Assembly (NCBI RefSeq): GCF_022867865.1
Contig: NZ_JALIEC010000004.1
Coordinates: 1 to 64,000 of the forward strand
Direction of reading: 5' to 3'
From: Phaeobacter sp. J2-8
GTDB taxonomy: Bacteria > Pseudomonadota > Alphaproteobacteria > Rhodobacterales > Rhodobacteraceae
DNA: 64,000 bases
In this document: one piece after another, positions 1-8,275 of the stretch
Layout: every line of letters starts with the position of its first letter
Position numbering within the stretch: the stretch's first letter is position 1
Made by a program: the position numbers and the translations under genes
Notes under the pieces: generated by a model
Databases searched by the model: none
What the model was told of the DNA's origin: nothing
The model's input: the letters and a program-made list of their open reading frames with translations, nothing else

Positions 1-1508
1 TCTATGAGCGCATCCTGACCAATCCCGATGTCACGCCGTCGCCCGACCGGCGCTGGTTTGCGGGCGGTGAATTGGTCAAATTCAACCGGGTCGACAATTA
101 TACCTTCCAGTGGGAATTTGCCGCTCCGAACCCGTCCTTTGTGATGAAACTGGCCAATGCGGCGGTTTTGTCGGGGCTGGTGCCGAAACATTACATCGGC
201 CAGTTCGACATCGCCATCAATCCCGATGCTGACAAGCTGGCCGAAGAGGCGGGTTTTGAAAGCTGGGTGACGAACCTGCAAAACCAGATGCTGGTCTATG
301 GCAACTACTGGTATTTTGACGGCGATCTGGTGCCCGGTCAGCCGACCATCGGCACCCATGTCTTCTCTTCGGTCGACAGTGCGGGCAACAAGACATTCAC
401 CCGCAACCCCTATTTCTTCAAGGTGGATTCCGAGGGCAACCAACTGCCTTATGTCGATGATCTGAAGCGTCTGTTGGTGACCAATCTCGAAGCGCAGGAT
501 CTGGGCGGGATCGCCGGGCGCTATACCCATTATGGCTGGGGGTCGCTGGCCAATTACACCACCTACAAGAAAAACGAAGACGTCGGCGGATATGAAACCA
601 AGCTGGTGACCTATTATCGCGGCAACGAATTCGTCTTTTCGTTCAACGTGAATCATCCAGAACCGATCAAGCGCGAGGTGTTTGGCGATCTGCGGTTCCG
701 TCAGGCGATGTCGGTTGCGATTGACCGCGAGCGGATCAACAAACTGGTGTATTTCGGCCGTGCCACACCGCGTCAGGCCGCGCCGGTGCCGCAAGATCCC
801 TATTACGAGGATTGGATGGGGGAACATTACGCCCAATTCGACCGCGATCTTGCCAACAAGCTGTTGGATGAAATGGGTCTGACCGAACGCGACAGCGACG
901 GCTACCGGCTTGGCCCCGATGGCGAACCCTTTACCGTGCAGATGGTGCAAGCGCCGCCAGAACCGGCCTGGGCCAAGATTGTCGAGCTTGTGACCGAAGA
1001 CTGGAATGCCGTTGGCGTGCGGACCCGTGCCAAACTGGTGGAATTCGGTTTGTTCCAACAGCAACGCAATGCCGGCCAGTTGGATGTGCCCGCATGGGCC
1101 TATTCGGTTCACCTGGCGGGCATGTGGTCGGGCGCCGCCGCAAACATGAGCCAATATGCCCCGCATTATGGCTATGGCGCGCTGGAATGGGCGGCCTGGC
1201 TCGACAGCAATGGTGAAACCGGCACGGAACCGCCGCTGGAGGTGCAGACAGCCGCAGAGGATTTCCAGAAATTTCTTCAGGTGACGCCGGATGATCCCGC
1301 ATTCGACGAGGCCGCCAAAGCTGTGTTCACCGCCCAGCTGGAAGGCATGTATGCCATCGGCACCGTTGGTCTGCCGCCGCAACCCCTGCTGATTTCCAAG
1401 CAGGCACGCAACGGCCCCAAAGACGGCGATGTCTGGGACTCGGTGTTCCACCAATGGACTCAGTTCCTCCCAGAGCAGTTCTGGTTCGACACCGAAGCCA
1501 GCCAATAG
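1..1508 (+). CDS. ABC transporter substrate-binding protein, family 5 (peptide/oligosaccharide type), 5'-partial
   Basis: C-terminal part of a periplasmic family-5 (DppA/OppA-like) solute-binding protein. The open frame runs in from the left edge (first full codon at base 3), so the start and signal peptide are missing and the TTG at 72 is not the true start. About 500 residues are present. Family features include FRQAMSVAIDRERI, typical of the conserved 'RqAls.AiDre' segment, and many Trp/Tyr residues. It is followed by two permeases and two ATPases in the usual Dpp/Opp order. The family imports peptides, nickel or oligosaccharides; the nearby nagA hints at an amino-sugar oligosaccharide, but that is inference only. 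Confidence 0.9.
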   Translation, partial: YERILTNPDVTPSPDRRWFAGGELVKFNRVDNYTFQWEFAAPNPSFVMKLANAAVLSGLVPKHYIGQFDIAINPDADKLAEEAGFESWVTNLQNQMLVYGNYWYFDGDLVPGQPTIGTHVFSSVDSAGNKTFTRNPYFFKVDSEGNQLPYVDDLKRLLVTNLEAQDLGGIAGRYTHYGWGSLANYTTYKKNEDVGGYETKLVTYYRGNEFVFSFNVNHPEPIKREVFGDLRFRQAMSVAIDRERINKLVYFGRATPRQAAPVPQDPYYEDWMGEHYAQFDRDLANKLLDEMGLTERDSDGYRLGPDGEPFTVQMVQAPPEPAWAKIVELVTEDWNAVGVRTRAKLVEFGLFQQQRNAGQLDVPAWAYSVHLAGMWSGAAANMSQYAPHYGYGALEWAAWLDSNGETGTEPPLEVQTAAEDFQKFLQVTPDDPAFDEAAKAVFTAQLEGMYAIGTVGLPPQPLLISKQARNGPKDGDVWDSVFHQWTQFLPEQFWFDTEASQ

Positions 1509-1595
1509 CCGTCAAACTTGGCCGCCCCACATCCGGGGCGGCCATCCCCCTCCGTGGACCTATGCGGCCCCGATCCGCAAGCATGAGGCCCCAAA

Positions 1596-2597
1596 ATGGC
1601 AAAATACATCCTCAAACGATTGATATACGCCCTGATCCTGCTGTGGCTGATTTCGATCGTTTCTTTCCTGGTCATCGAACTGCCGCCTGGCGACTATCTG
1701 ACGTCGGTGGTGGCCGCGCTGGAACAATCCGGTTCAAAGGTATCTGTCGAGCAGCTGGAGGCGTTGCGACAGCAATACGGTCTCGATCTGCCGAGCTATC
1801 TTCGATATTTCCGCTGGATCTCTGGCTTTTTGGTGGGTGATTTCGGCTATTCCTTTGAATGGAACCGCCCGGTCAGCGATCTGGTTGTGGAACCTTTGAT
1901 CCTGGATGCCTTTATTGCCGTCCTGATCGTTTTGGTGACCTATGCCATCGCCATTCCGATCGCGGTCTATTCGGCCACGCATCAATATTCGGTCGGCGAT
2001 CACACCGTCACCTTCCTGAGCCTGCTGGGGCTGGCGACGCCAAGTTTCCTGCTGGCGCTGGTGACGCTTTATATCGCAACGACATGGTTCGGCATCGACC
2101 TGACGGGCCTGAATTCCGACGAATTCCTGCTGGCGCCCTGGAGCCTGGCCAAGTTTGCCGACATGCTTTGGCACTTGCCGACGCAGATCCTGATTGTCAG
2201 CACCTATATGGCCGCCGGCGTGGTCCGGGTGATGCGGGCATCGCTGTTGGACGAATTGCGCAAGCAATACGTTGTGACCGCACGCGCCAAGGGCGTGGGT
2301 GAACGCAAGTTGCTGTTCAAATACCCCGTGCGGCTGGCATTGAACCCGATCATCAGTGAAATGGCGATGGTGCTGCCCGCGACGATTTCGGCCGCCACCG
2401 TGACTGCCGTCGTGCTGGGACTGCCGACCGCGGGGCCGATGTTGCTGCGCGCGTTGATCAGCCAGGACACCTTCCTGTCGGCGACCATCCTGATGTTCCT
2501 CTCATTCCTCGTGATCATCGGCAGCACAATCGCAGATTTGCTGCTCGTCCTTGTTGACCCAAGGATCAAGCTAGAAAGGTCGGAAATCCGTGGCTGA
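1596..2597 (+). CDS. ABC transporter permease, DppB/OppB type
   Basis: Inner-membrane permease of 333 residues, the normal size for DppB. It starts with ATG (MAKYILKRLIYALILLWL), the usual N-terminal first membrane segment. Several further hydrophobic segments follow. The cytoplasmic EAA loop that contacts the ATPase is visible around residues 210-245 (RASLLDELRKQYVVTARAKG). The gene follows the binding protein after 87 bases and overlaps the next permease by 8 bases, so the two are probably translationally coupled. Substrate unknown. Confidence 0.93.
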   Translation: MAKYILKRLIYALILLWLISIVSFLVIELPPGDYLTSVVAALEQSGSKVSVEQLEALRQQYGLDLPSYLRYFRWISGFLVGDFGYSFEWNRPVSDLVVEPLILDAFIAVLIVLVTYAIAIPIAVYSATHQYSVGDHTVTFLSLLGLATPSFLLALVTLYIATTWFGIDLTGLNSDEFLLAPWSLAKFADMLWHLPTQILIVSTYMAAGVVRVMRASLLDELRKQYVVTARAKGVGERKLLFKYPVRLALNPIISEMAMVLPATISAATVTAVVLGLPTAGPMLLRALISQDTFLSATILMFLSFLVIIGSTIADLLLVLVDPRIKLERSEIRG

Positions 2598-3735
2598 CAA
2601 CCTGACCCTCAACGACGACACCGCGTCCAACGACACTTCGACCAAGGCGGCAGACGATTATTTCGCCGCCTCGCAATGGAGCCTGATCCGGTTCAAGTTC
2701 AAGAAACACAGGCTTGCCATGGCGGGGCTGACCATCTTGGCGGTGCTTTACACGCTGGCGCTGTTTCCCGGTTTCTTTTCGGTCAACACCCATAACGAAA
2801 CCCACACCGATTACATCCTGATGCCGCCGCAGGGCATTCACTTTGTCGATGCTGCGGGCAATTTCTCGCTGCGGCCCTTTGTTTATGGCGTGCGCCAGGA
2901 AATCGACGATGAGACATGGGAAAAAACCTATGTCCGGGACGAGGCCGTGCGCCACCCGATCCGGTTCTTTCCCCAGCGCGAGAATGAAAACCTCTGGGGG
3001 GCGCTGACGCTGGGCAGGCATCTGGTTGGGGTCGAGGCGCCGGGGGTCTGGTTTCCCTTTGGCACCGATGAATTTGGCCGATGTCTTTTTTCGCGCACCA
3101 TTGCCGCGTCGCAGATTTCCCTGTTCATCGGCATTGCCGGTGTGATGCTGAGCTTCCTGATCGGCAGTTTCATGGGCGGGTTGTCGGGCTATTTCGGCGG
3201 CACCATCGACATTGCCATTCAACGGTTGATCGAATTCGTGCTGAGCATTCCCAGCATTCCACTCTGGATGGCGTTGGCCGCCGCAATGCCCCAGGAATGG
3301 TCGAGCACCCAGGTGTTTTTCGGGATCACCATTGTGCTGTCGGTTGTCGGCTGGGCCAATCTGGCAAGAGTGGTGCGCGGCAAGACGCTGGAAATCCGCG
3401 AGGCTGATTTCGTCATGGCGGCGCGCCTGATGGGGGTGCCGACGATGCAGATCATCCGGCGTCATATCCTGCCGTCCTTTGCCAGCTATCTGATTGTCAG
3501 CATCACGCTGGGCGTGCCGGCGATGATCATTGCCGAAACGGCGCTGAGCTTTCTTCAGATCGGCATCAAGCCACCGGCGGTCAGCTGGGGCGTGCTCTTG
3601 CAAGCGGCACAAAGCCCGAATGCCCTGTCGCAAAGCCCCTGGCTTTTGATCCCCGGTGCCTTTGTCGTGCTGACGGTCATCTGCTTTAACTTTGTCGGCG
3701 ACGGTCTGCGCGATGCCGTTGACCCCTATCGGTGA
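2590..3735 (+). CDS. ABC transporter permease, DppC/OppC type
   Basis: Second permease of the importer, 381 residues, starting at a GTG that overlaps the end of the first permease. It has a cytoplasmic N-terminal tail before the first membrane helix (KKHRLAMAGL), the DppC hallmark FGTDEFGRCLFSR near residue 157, and an EAA loop (IREADFVMAARLMGVP) near residue 270. The loop between helix 1 and the FGTDEFGR motif (about residues 65-155) is longer than in typical 300-residue DppC proteins, so the periplasmic part is enlarged. It overlaps the GTG-started reading frame of the next gene by 4 bases. Confidence 0.92.
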   Translation: MADNLTLNDDTASNDTSTKAADDYFAASQWSLIRFKFKKHRLAMAGLTILAVLYTLALFPGFFSVNTHNETHTDYILMPPQGIHFVDAAGNFSLRPFVYGVRQEIDDETWEKTYVRDEAVRHPIRFFPQRENENLWGALTLGRHLVGVEAPGVWFPFGTDEFGRCLFSRTIAASQISLFIGIAGVMLSFLIGSFMGGLSGYFGGTIDIAIQRLIEFVLSIPSIPLWMALAAAMPQEWSSTQVFFGITIVLSVVGWANLARVVRGKTLEIREADFVMAARLMGVPTMQIIRRHILPSFASYLIVSITLGVPAMIIAETALSFLQIGIKPPAVSWGVLLQAAQSPNALSQSPWLLIPGAFVVLTVICFNFVGDGLRDAVDPYR

Positions 3736-3773
3736 TCGTCATGGATGCAAACGCCACTAAAACGGGAAGACCA

Positions 3774-4856
3774 ATGCAGGAATTACTGAGCATCAAGGAC
3801 CTTCGCGTCGAATTCGACCTTGGGCGTGCGACCCTGAATGCCGTCAACGGGGTCAATCTTTCGCTCAACGCAGGAGAGTCGTTTGGAATTGTCGGGGAAA
3901 GCGGGTCGGGCAAAAGCGTCACCGCCCAGGCGATCATGCGGATTGTGCCCAACCCCGGCAAGATCGTGAACGGTTCGATCATGCTGAACGCGCCGGGCGG
4001 TGCCGAACAGGGTTCTGACGGTGGGGTGGATCTGGCCCGGATCAACACCCGGGGCGGGCTGATCCGCAAGATCCGCGGCGGCCGGATTGCCATGATCTTT
4101 CAAGAGCCGATGACCAGCCTGTCACCGGTGCATCGGATCGGCGATCAGATCGTCGAAGCGGTCATGCTGCACCGCACCCGCGACAAGGCCGAAGCGCGCG
4201 ACATCGCGCTGCACTATCTTGAGCGGATGCAGATCACCAACCCGCAGCAAAGGTTCCGGGAATACCCGTTCAACCTCTCTGGCGGGATGCGACAAAGGGT
4301 GATGATCGCGATGGGGCTGGCCTGTGATCCTGATCTGCTGATCGCGGATGAGCCGACAACCGCGCTGGACGTCACGGTGCAGTCACAGATCCTCGAACTG
4401 CTGGAAGGTCTGCGCGAAGAAATGGGGATGTCGATCCTCTATATCACCCATGATCTGGGGGTTGTCGCCGAAGTCACCCAACGGATCGCGGTGATGTATC
4501 TGGGCCGTATCGTCGAAACAGGCACAACGCGCCAGGTGCTGAAAAATCCCCGCCATCCCTATACCAAGGGTCTGATCGACAGCTTTCCAAAACTGTCCGG
4601 CGCGCGGCAAGAGCGGCTTCAGGCCATTCCGGGCAACGTTCCGGTGCCAATCGGCCTGCCGTGGCAATGCGGATTTCGCAGCCGCTGCCCGGTGGCCATC
4701 GACGGCAAATGCGACACAAGCGTGCCCGCCATGACCCCGGTGGAAGACGGCCACATGGTGCGTTGTTTCCACAATGGCGACACCAAAGAACCCCCATTGC
4801 CGCAGGCCCCGGCCCCCCGCGCGCGGCGTTCATTGTTTTCGGGAGGACGAACATGA
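3774..4856 (+). CDS. ABC transporter ATP-binding protein, DppD/OppD type
   Basis: ATPase of the family-5 importer. Visible motifs: Walker A GESGSGKS, Q-loop FQEPMTSLSP, signature LSGGMRQR, Walker B LLIADEPTTALD, switch His in ITHD, and the C-terminal oligopeptide-type Cys motif CGFRSRCP. The frame is open from a GTG at 3732, and an ATG at 3741 is also possible. I chose ATG 3774 (MQELLSIKDLRVEF) because it has a GGAAG element just upstream and begins at the normal ABC N-terminus. The 3' end shares ATGA with the next gene. Confidence 0.92.
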   Translation: MQELLSIKDLRVEFDLGRATLNAVNGVNLSLNAGESFGIVGESGSGKSVTAQAIMRIVPNPGKIVNGSIMLNAPGGAEQGSDGGVDLARINTRGGLIRKIRGGRIAMIFQEPMTSLSPVHRIGDQIVEAVMLHRTRDKAEARDIALHYLERMQITNPQQRFREYPFNLSGGMRQRVMIAMGLACDPDLLIADEPTTALDVTVQSQILELLEGLREEMGMSILYITHDLGVVAEVTQRIAVMYLGRIVETGTTRQVLKNPRHPYTKGLIDSFPKLSGARQERLQAIPGNVPVPIGLPWQCGFRSRCPVAIDGKCDTSVPAMTPVEDGHMVRCFHNGDTKEPPLPQAPAPRARRSLFSGGRT

Positions 4857-5875
4857 AGGATGCAGGCCCCCAGGACGCGGTTCTGGAAGTTCATGATCTT
4901 GAGAAATCCTTTGGCGTAAAGGGCGGTTTCCTGAAACCTGCGGGAAACCCGGTCAAGGCGCTGCGCGGCGTTTCATTCGAACTCGGCTTTGGCGAAACGC
5001 TGGGGCTTGTCGGGGAAAGCGGCTGCGGAAAGACCACGCTGGGGCGCTGTGTGTTGCGGGCGATTGAACCCAGTGGCGGCAGCATCCAATTCGCCAGTTC
5101 CAAGGGCAAACTGGATTTGCGCACCCTGGACGCCAAGAGCCTGCGCGCCATTCGCCCCGAGCTCCAGATGGTGTTTCAGGATCCCTATGGATCGCTTGAC
5201 CCGCGCATGACAATTTTCGAACTGGTGTCGGAACCGCTGCGCGTCGCTGGCGAGATGAGCCGGTCACAGATGAAGGCGCGGGTGGCGGAACTGATGACCA
5301 TTGTCGGGCTGAACACCGGCTACCTGAACCGTTACCCACATGCCTTTAGTGGCGGACAGCGGCAAAGGATCTGCATCGCGCGGGCCCTGGCCACAAATCC
5401 CCGGCTCATGGTCTGTGACGAGGCGGTTTCGGCGCTGGATGTTTCGGTCAAGGCACAGATCCTGAACCTTCTGTCGGATCTGCAAAAGGAATACGGCATC
5501 GCCTATCTGTTTGTGTCGCATGACCTGTCTGTTGTGCGCTACATTTCGCATCGGGTCGCGGTCATGTATCTGGGCCAGCTGGTCGAACTGGGCACAACCG
5601 ACGAATTGTTCTCTGCGCCCAAACATCCCTATACCGAGGCGCTGCTTTCGGCGATCCCGAACCCCGACCCGGACACCAGATCGCCGCGCATCTCCTTGCG
5701 CGGGGATCCCCCTGATCCCACCAGAACCAGCGCCGGATGCCCCTTTGCCGATCGCTGCGCCCATGCGCAGGACATCTGCACCAAAACCCCGCCGCAATGG
5801 CAGGAAATCAATCCCGGTCATCACGTCGCCTGTCACCGCGCGCAAGAGCTTTCGTTGGTTGGCGCGGTCACCTGA
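4853..5875 (+). CDS. ABC transporter ATP-binding protein, DppF/OppF type
   Basis: Second ATPase of the importer, 340 residues. ATG 4853 lies in an ATGA overlap with the previous stop and follows GGGAGGACGA. Walker A GESGCGKT, Q-loop FQDPYGSLDPRMT (the DppF/OppF form), signature FSGGQRQR, Walker B LMVCDEAVSALD, switch VSHD and the C-terminal CPFADRCAHAQDIC cysteines are all present. It completes a standard binding protein, B, C, D, F gene set read in one direction. The reading frame is open further upstream, but that part only overlaps the preceding ATPase. Confidence 0.92.
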   Translation: MKDAGPQDAVLEVHDLEKSFGVKGGFLKPAGNPVKALRGVSFELGFGETLGLVGESGCGKTTLGRCVLRAIEPSGGSIQFASSKGKLDLRTLDAKSLRAIRPELQMVFQDPYGSLDPRMTIFELVSEPLRVAGEMSRSQMKARVAELMTIVGLNTGYLNRYPHAFSGGQRQRICIARALATNPRLMVCDEAVSALDVSVKAQILNLLSDLQKEYGIAYLFVSHDLSVVRYISHRVAVMYLGQLVELGTTDELFSAPKHPYTEALLSAIPNPDPDTRSPRISLRGDPPDPTRTSAGCPFADRCAHAQDICTKTPPQWQEINPGHHVACHRAQELSLVGAVT

Positions 5876-5910
5876 CCCCGGCACACAGGATTGAATGTCT
5901 GGAGAAACGT

Positions 5911-6030
5911 ATGAAAAACAACAGATTGGGCAAATCCGGGATTAAGGTTTCAGAACGGGGCATGGCCATCATGTCCCTTCGTCGGAACCAGATGGGCATG
6001 ACACGCCAGATCCGGCTTTTGCTCACTTGA
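5911..6030 (+). pseudogene. Aldo/keto reductase N-terminal remnant
   Basis: A 39-codon frame with a good start (GGAG seven bases before ATG). Its first ~17 residues, MKNNRLGKSGIKVSERGM, match the N-terminus of aldo/keto reductases ('RLGkSGlkVSelglG'). After that the sequence leaves the family and stops at 6030, whereas a full enzyme needs about 320 residues. I read it as the surviving 5' end of a gene lost by deletion. An alternative is a genuine but unrelated micropeptide, which I consider less likely. Confidence 0.55.
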
Positions 6031-6065
6031 ACATCACGCCCAACACGACGCATATTCCATAAAAC

Positions 6066-6087
6066 GTTGCTTCGAACCCGAAGCAAC
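6066..6087. repeat. Perfect 9-bp inverted repeat, 4-nt loop
   Basis: Arms GTTGCTTCG (6066-6074) and CGAAGCAAC (6079-6087) flank AACC. Read on the minus strand, the hairpin is followed by GTTTTAT, a weak terminator-like tail. It lies in the scar between the aldo/keto reductase remnant and nagA. It could be a terminator or an operator. Confidence 0.45.
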
Positions 6088-6097
6088 AGCGCTGTGA

Positions 6098-6256
6098 TAC
6101 AACCACGGGGTCGCGGCGCGGGAAGGTATGGATCGGCACGTGTTGGGCATTGGCAAAAACGCGCATATCCGGGGGGGCATTCCCGGTGCCGACCTTGGCT
6201 TACACAGCCGGGCCCTGACCTTGGCCATAGTCATCAACGGGGTACGTTTTGGATAG
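6098..6256 (+). pseudogene. Unidentified C-terminal gene fragment overlapping the nagA start
   Basis: An open frame of about 52 codons follows the stop at 6095-6097 and includes an internal ATG at 6128. It contains ordered, protein-like sequence (HVLGIGKNAHIRGGIPGAD, then SRALTLAIVINGVRFG) and ends in TAG at 6254, overlapping the nagA start by 8 bases. This resembles the tail of a gene once translationally coupled to nagA, with its 5' part deleted. I do not recognise the family. It could also be a chance open frame. Confidence 0.35.
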
Positions 6257-7421
6257 GCTTCAGGTTATCAAGGCGCGGAAATTATATGTGGGGGATGGCG
6301 GCGCGCCATTGCCCGACCATGCTGTGGTGTTTCGCGGGGCGGAGATCCTTGATGTGCTGCCAGCAGCAAAAGCCCCGCAGGTGGCCGGAGGAAACGAGGC
6401 CAGCGGAATCGAGGCCGGGGGGATCGCGACGGACATTCTTGTGCCGGGTCTGGTCGATCTGCAACTGAACGGGGCAGGCGGGCGACAGTTCAATGACGAC
6501 CCGACGCGCGACACCCTGGACTGTATGGCCAAAGCGGCGCAGATCGGCGGCACGGCCTGGTTCCTTCCGACCTTCATCACCGACGCCGGGCGCAGCTATC
6601 AGCGGGCGATTGCGGCGGTCGAAGCGGCCAGCCCGCATTGTATCGGCGTCATTGGTCTGCACCTTGAAGGCCCGTTTCTGTCGCCTGTGCGCCCCGGCAT
6701 TCATCCGTCCGCCGCCATTCGCAAGATCGACGACGCGGACGAGCGGCTGATCACCGAGGCCTCTGTTCGAATCCTGCTGACACTTGCCCCGGAAGAAACG
6801 GAAATGGCGCGTTTGCAGCGATTGACCGCCAGCGGCGTGCGGCTGTTTGCCGGACATAGCGAGGCGCGATACGACACAATCGTCCAAGCTCAGAAATCTG
6901 GCCTGCGTGGCGCGACGCATCTGTTCAACGCGATGAGCCAAATGGCAAACCGGGAACCCGGTCTTGTCGGGGCGGTGTTCGACTGTCCGGACTTGTTTGC
7001 CGGCATAATTGCCGATGGCATCCACGTGCATCCGGCAAACCTGCGCAGCGCGCTTGCATTGGCCGGACCAGAGCGGCTGTTTCTGGTCAGCGACGCGATG
7101 ATGCCGCTTGGCACGCAGATGACCGAATTTGACCTGTTGGGCCGCCGCATCCATCGCAAGGATGGCCGATTGATGAGTGACGCCGGCGTGCTGGCCGGGG
7201 CGGATATTTCGATGATCGACGCGGTGCGCACCCTGATACGGCTGACAGGATGCGATCTGAGCACGGCGATCCAGATGGCAACGCAAACCCCGGCGCGGGC
7301 GATTGGGCTGGACCATGAGATCGGCACGATCGAGATCGGAAAACGTGCCGGTTTCACGCTTCTGGATCAGGATTTGAATGTTCAATCGGTGCTAATCGGC
7401 AGCAGCGCGGACCACCCTTGA
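6249..7421 (+). CDS. nagA: N-acetylglucosamine-6-phosphate deacetylase
   Basis: Cytoplasmic amidohydrolase that removes acetate from GlcNAc-6-phosphate to give glucosamine-6-phosphate. At 390 residues it is close to the usual ~380. NagA-specific motifs are PGLVDLQLNGAGG (residues 66-78, the NagA form without the usual HxH), HLEGP with metal ligand E140, AGHSE with H203, ATHLFNAM with H224, GIIADGIHV with H259, and the catalytic Asp in LVSDAM (D282). The TTG at 6249 is the likely start; no better ATG precedes the first strand. Its stop lies 3 bases from the stop of the convergent permease gene. No nagB or GlcNAc kinase is in the window. Confidence 0.93.
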   Translation: MDRLQVIKARKLYVGDGGAPLPDHAVVFRGAEILDVLPAAKAPQVAGGNEASGIEAGGIATDILVPGLVDLQLNGAGGRQFNDDPTRDTLDCMAKAAQIGGTAWFLPTFITDAGRSYQRAIAAVEAASPHCIGVIGLHLEGPFLSPVRPGIHPSAAIRKIDDADERLITEASVRILLTLAPEETEMARLQRLTASGVRLFAGHSEARYDTIVQAQKSGLRGATHLFNAMSQMANREPGLVGAVFDCPDLFAGIIADGIHVHPANLRSALALAGPERLFLVSDAMMPLGTQMTEFDLLGRRIHRKDGRLMSDAGVLAGADISMIDAVRTLIRLTGCDLSTAIQMATQTPARAIGLDHEIGTIEIGKRAGFTLLDQDLNVQSVLIGSSADHP

Positions 7422-7424
7422 GCT

Positions 7425-8272
7425 TCAGGCAGATCCGCTCATCGCTGCGGAACGTCTGCGCAGCGCTTCCAATGTGAACAACAGCGCCGCCGAGAGCACG
7501 ACAAGCAGGGTCGCAACCGCAAGGATGGTTGGATTGATCTGTTCGCGCAGCCCGGAAAACATCTGGCGCGGAATGGTGCGTTGTTCGGGGCCGCCAGAAA
7601 CAGCACCAGCACCACCTCGTCAAACGAGGTGACAAAGGCGAAAAGCCCACCGGAAATCACGCCCGGCCGGATCAGCGGAATGACCACGTCCCAGAACACC
7701 TTGACCGGTGACGCCCCCAGGCTGAGCCCCGCGACAAACAACGATCGGTCAAAGCCGCTGAGCGTGGCGGTCACTGTGATGATCACAAAGGGCACCCCCA
7801 GCGCGGCATGGGCAATGATCAACCCGCCATAGGTGCCGACCAGATTGAACTGGGTGTAAAAGAAAAACATCCCCGCCGCGATGATGATCAGCGGCACAAT
7901 CATCGGCGACAGCAACAGCGCCGTGATGATCCGTTTATAGGGCATCCAGGGCGACGACAGACCAACAGCGGCCACCGTGCCAAGCACCGTGGCGATGGTC
8001 GCGGCGGCAAAGCCGACGACAAAACTGTTGCGAATGGCCAGCAGCCATTTCTGATCGTCAAGGATTTCCTGATACCAACGGATGGAATAGGCCTCGGCAT
8101 CCAGCGCCAACATGCCCTCGGTAAAGGTAAAAAACGGCTCGGCGTTGAAGGAAAGCGGCATGATCACCAGGATCGGCAGCATCAGGAACAAGAGCACCAA
8201 AAAGGCGAACACCCGCAACCCGTAGTGGCCCGCGATATGCCAAAAGGTGAAATATTCGGGGAAGCGTTTCAT
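7425..8272 (-). CDS. ABC transporter permease, PotC type, interrupted by one frameshift
   Basis: Inner-membrane permease of the spermidine/putrescine class, starting MKRFPEYFTFWHIAGHYGL. The EAA-like loop (SLGASPVKVFWDVVIPLIRPG) and the conserved VTSFDEVVLVLFLA are intact. After codon LFLA (near 7590) the frame continues as NNAPFRAR and ends early or wrongly. The family's expected continuation, PEQRTIPRQMFSGLREQINP then ILAVATLLVV, is present one base out of phase and stops at 7425-7427. One base is missing in a GGG/CCCC run. Coordinates span the break. The start lies 3 bases from the partner permease stop. Confidence 0.82.
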
Positions 8273-8275
8273 GCC

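Noticed and set aside
1454-1840. Plus-strand frame bridging the binding protein and the first permease
   Set aside because: It only overlaps the ends of two well-supported genes in another frame and has no domain.
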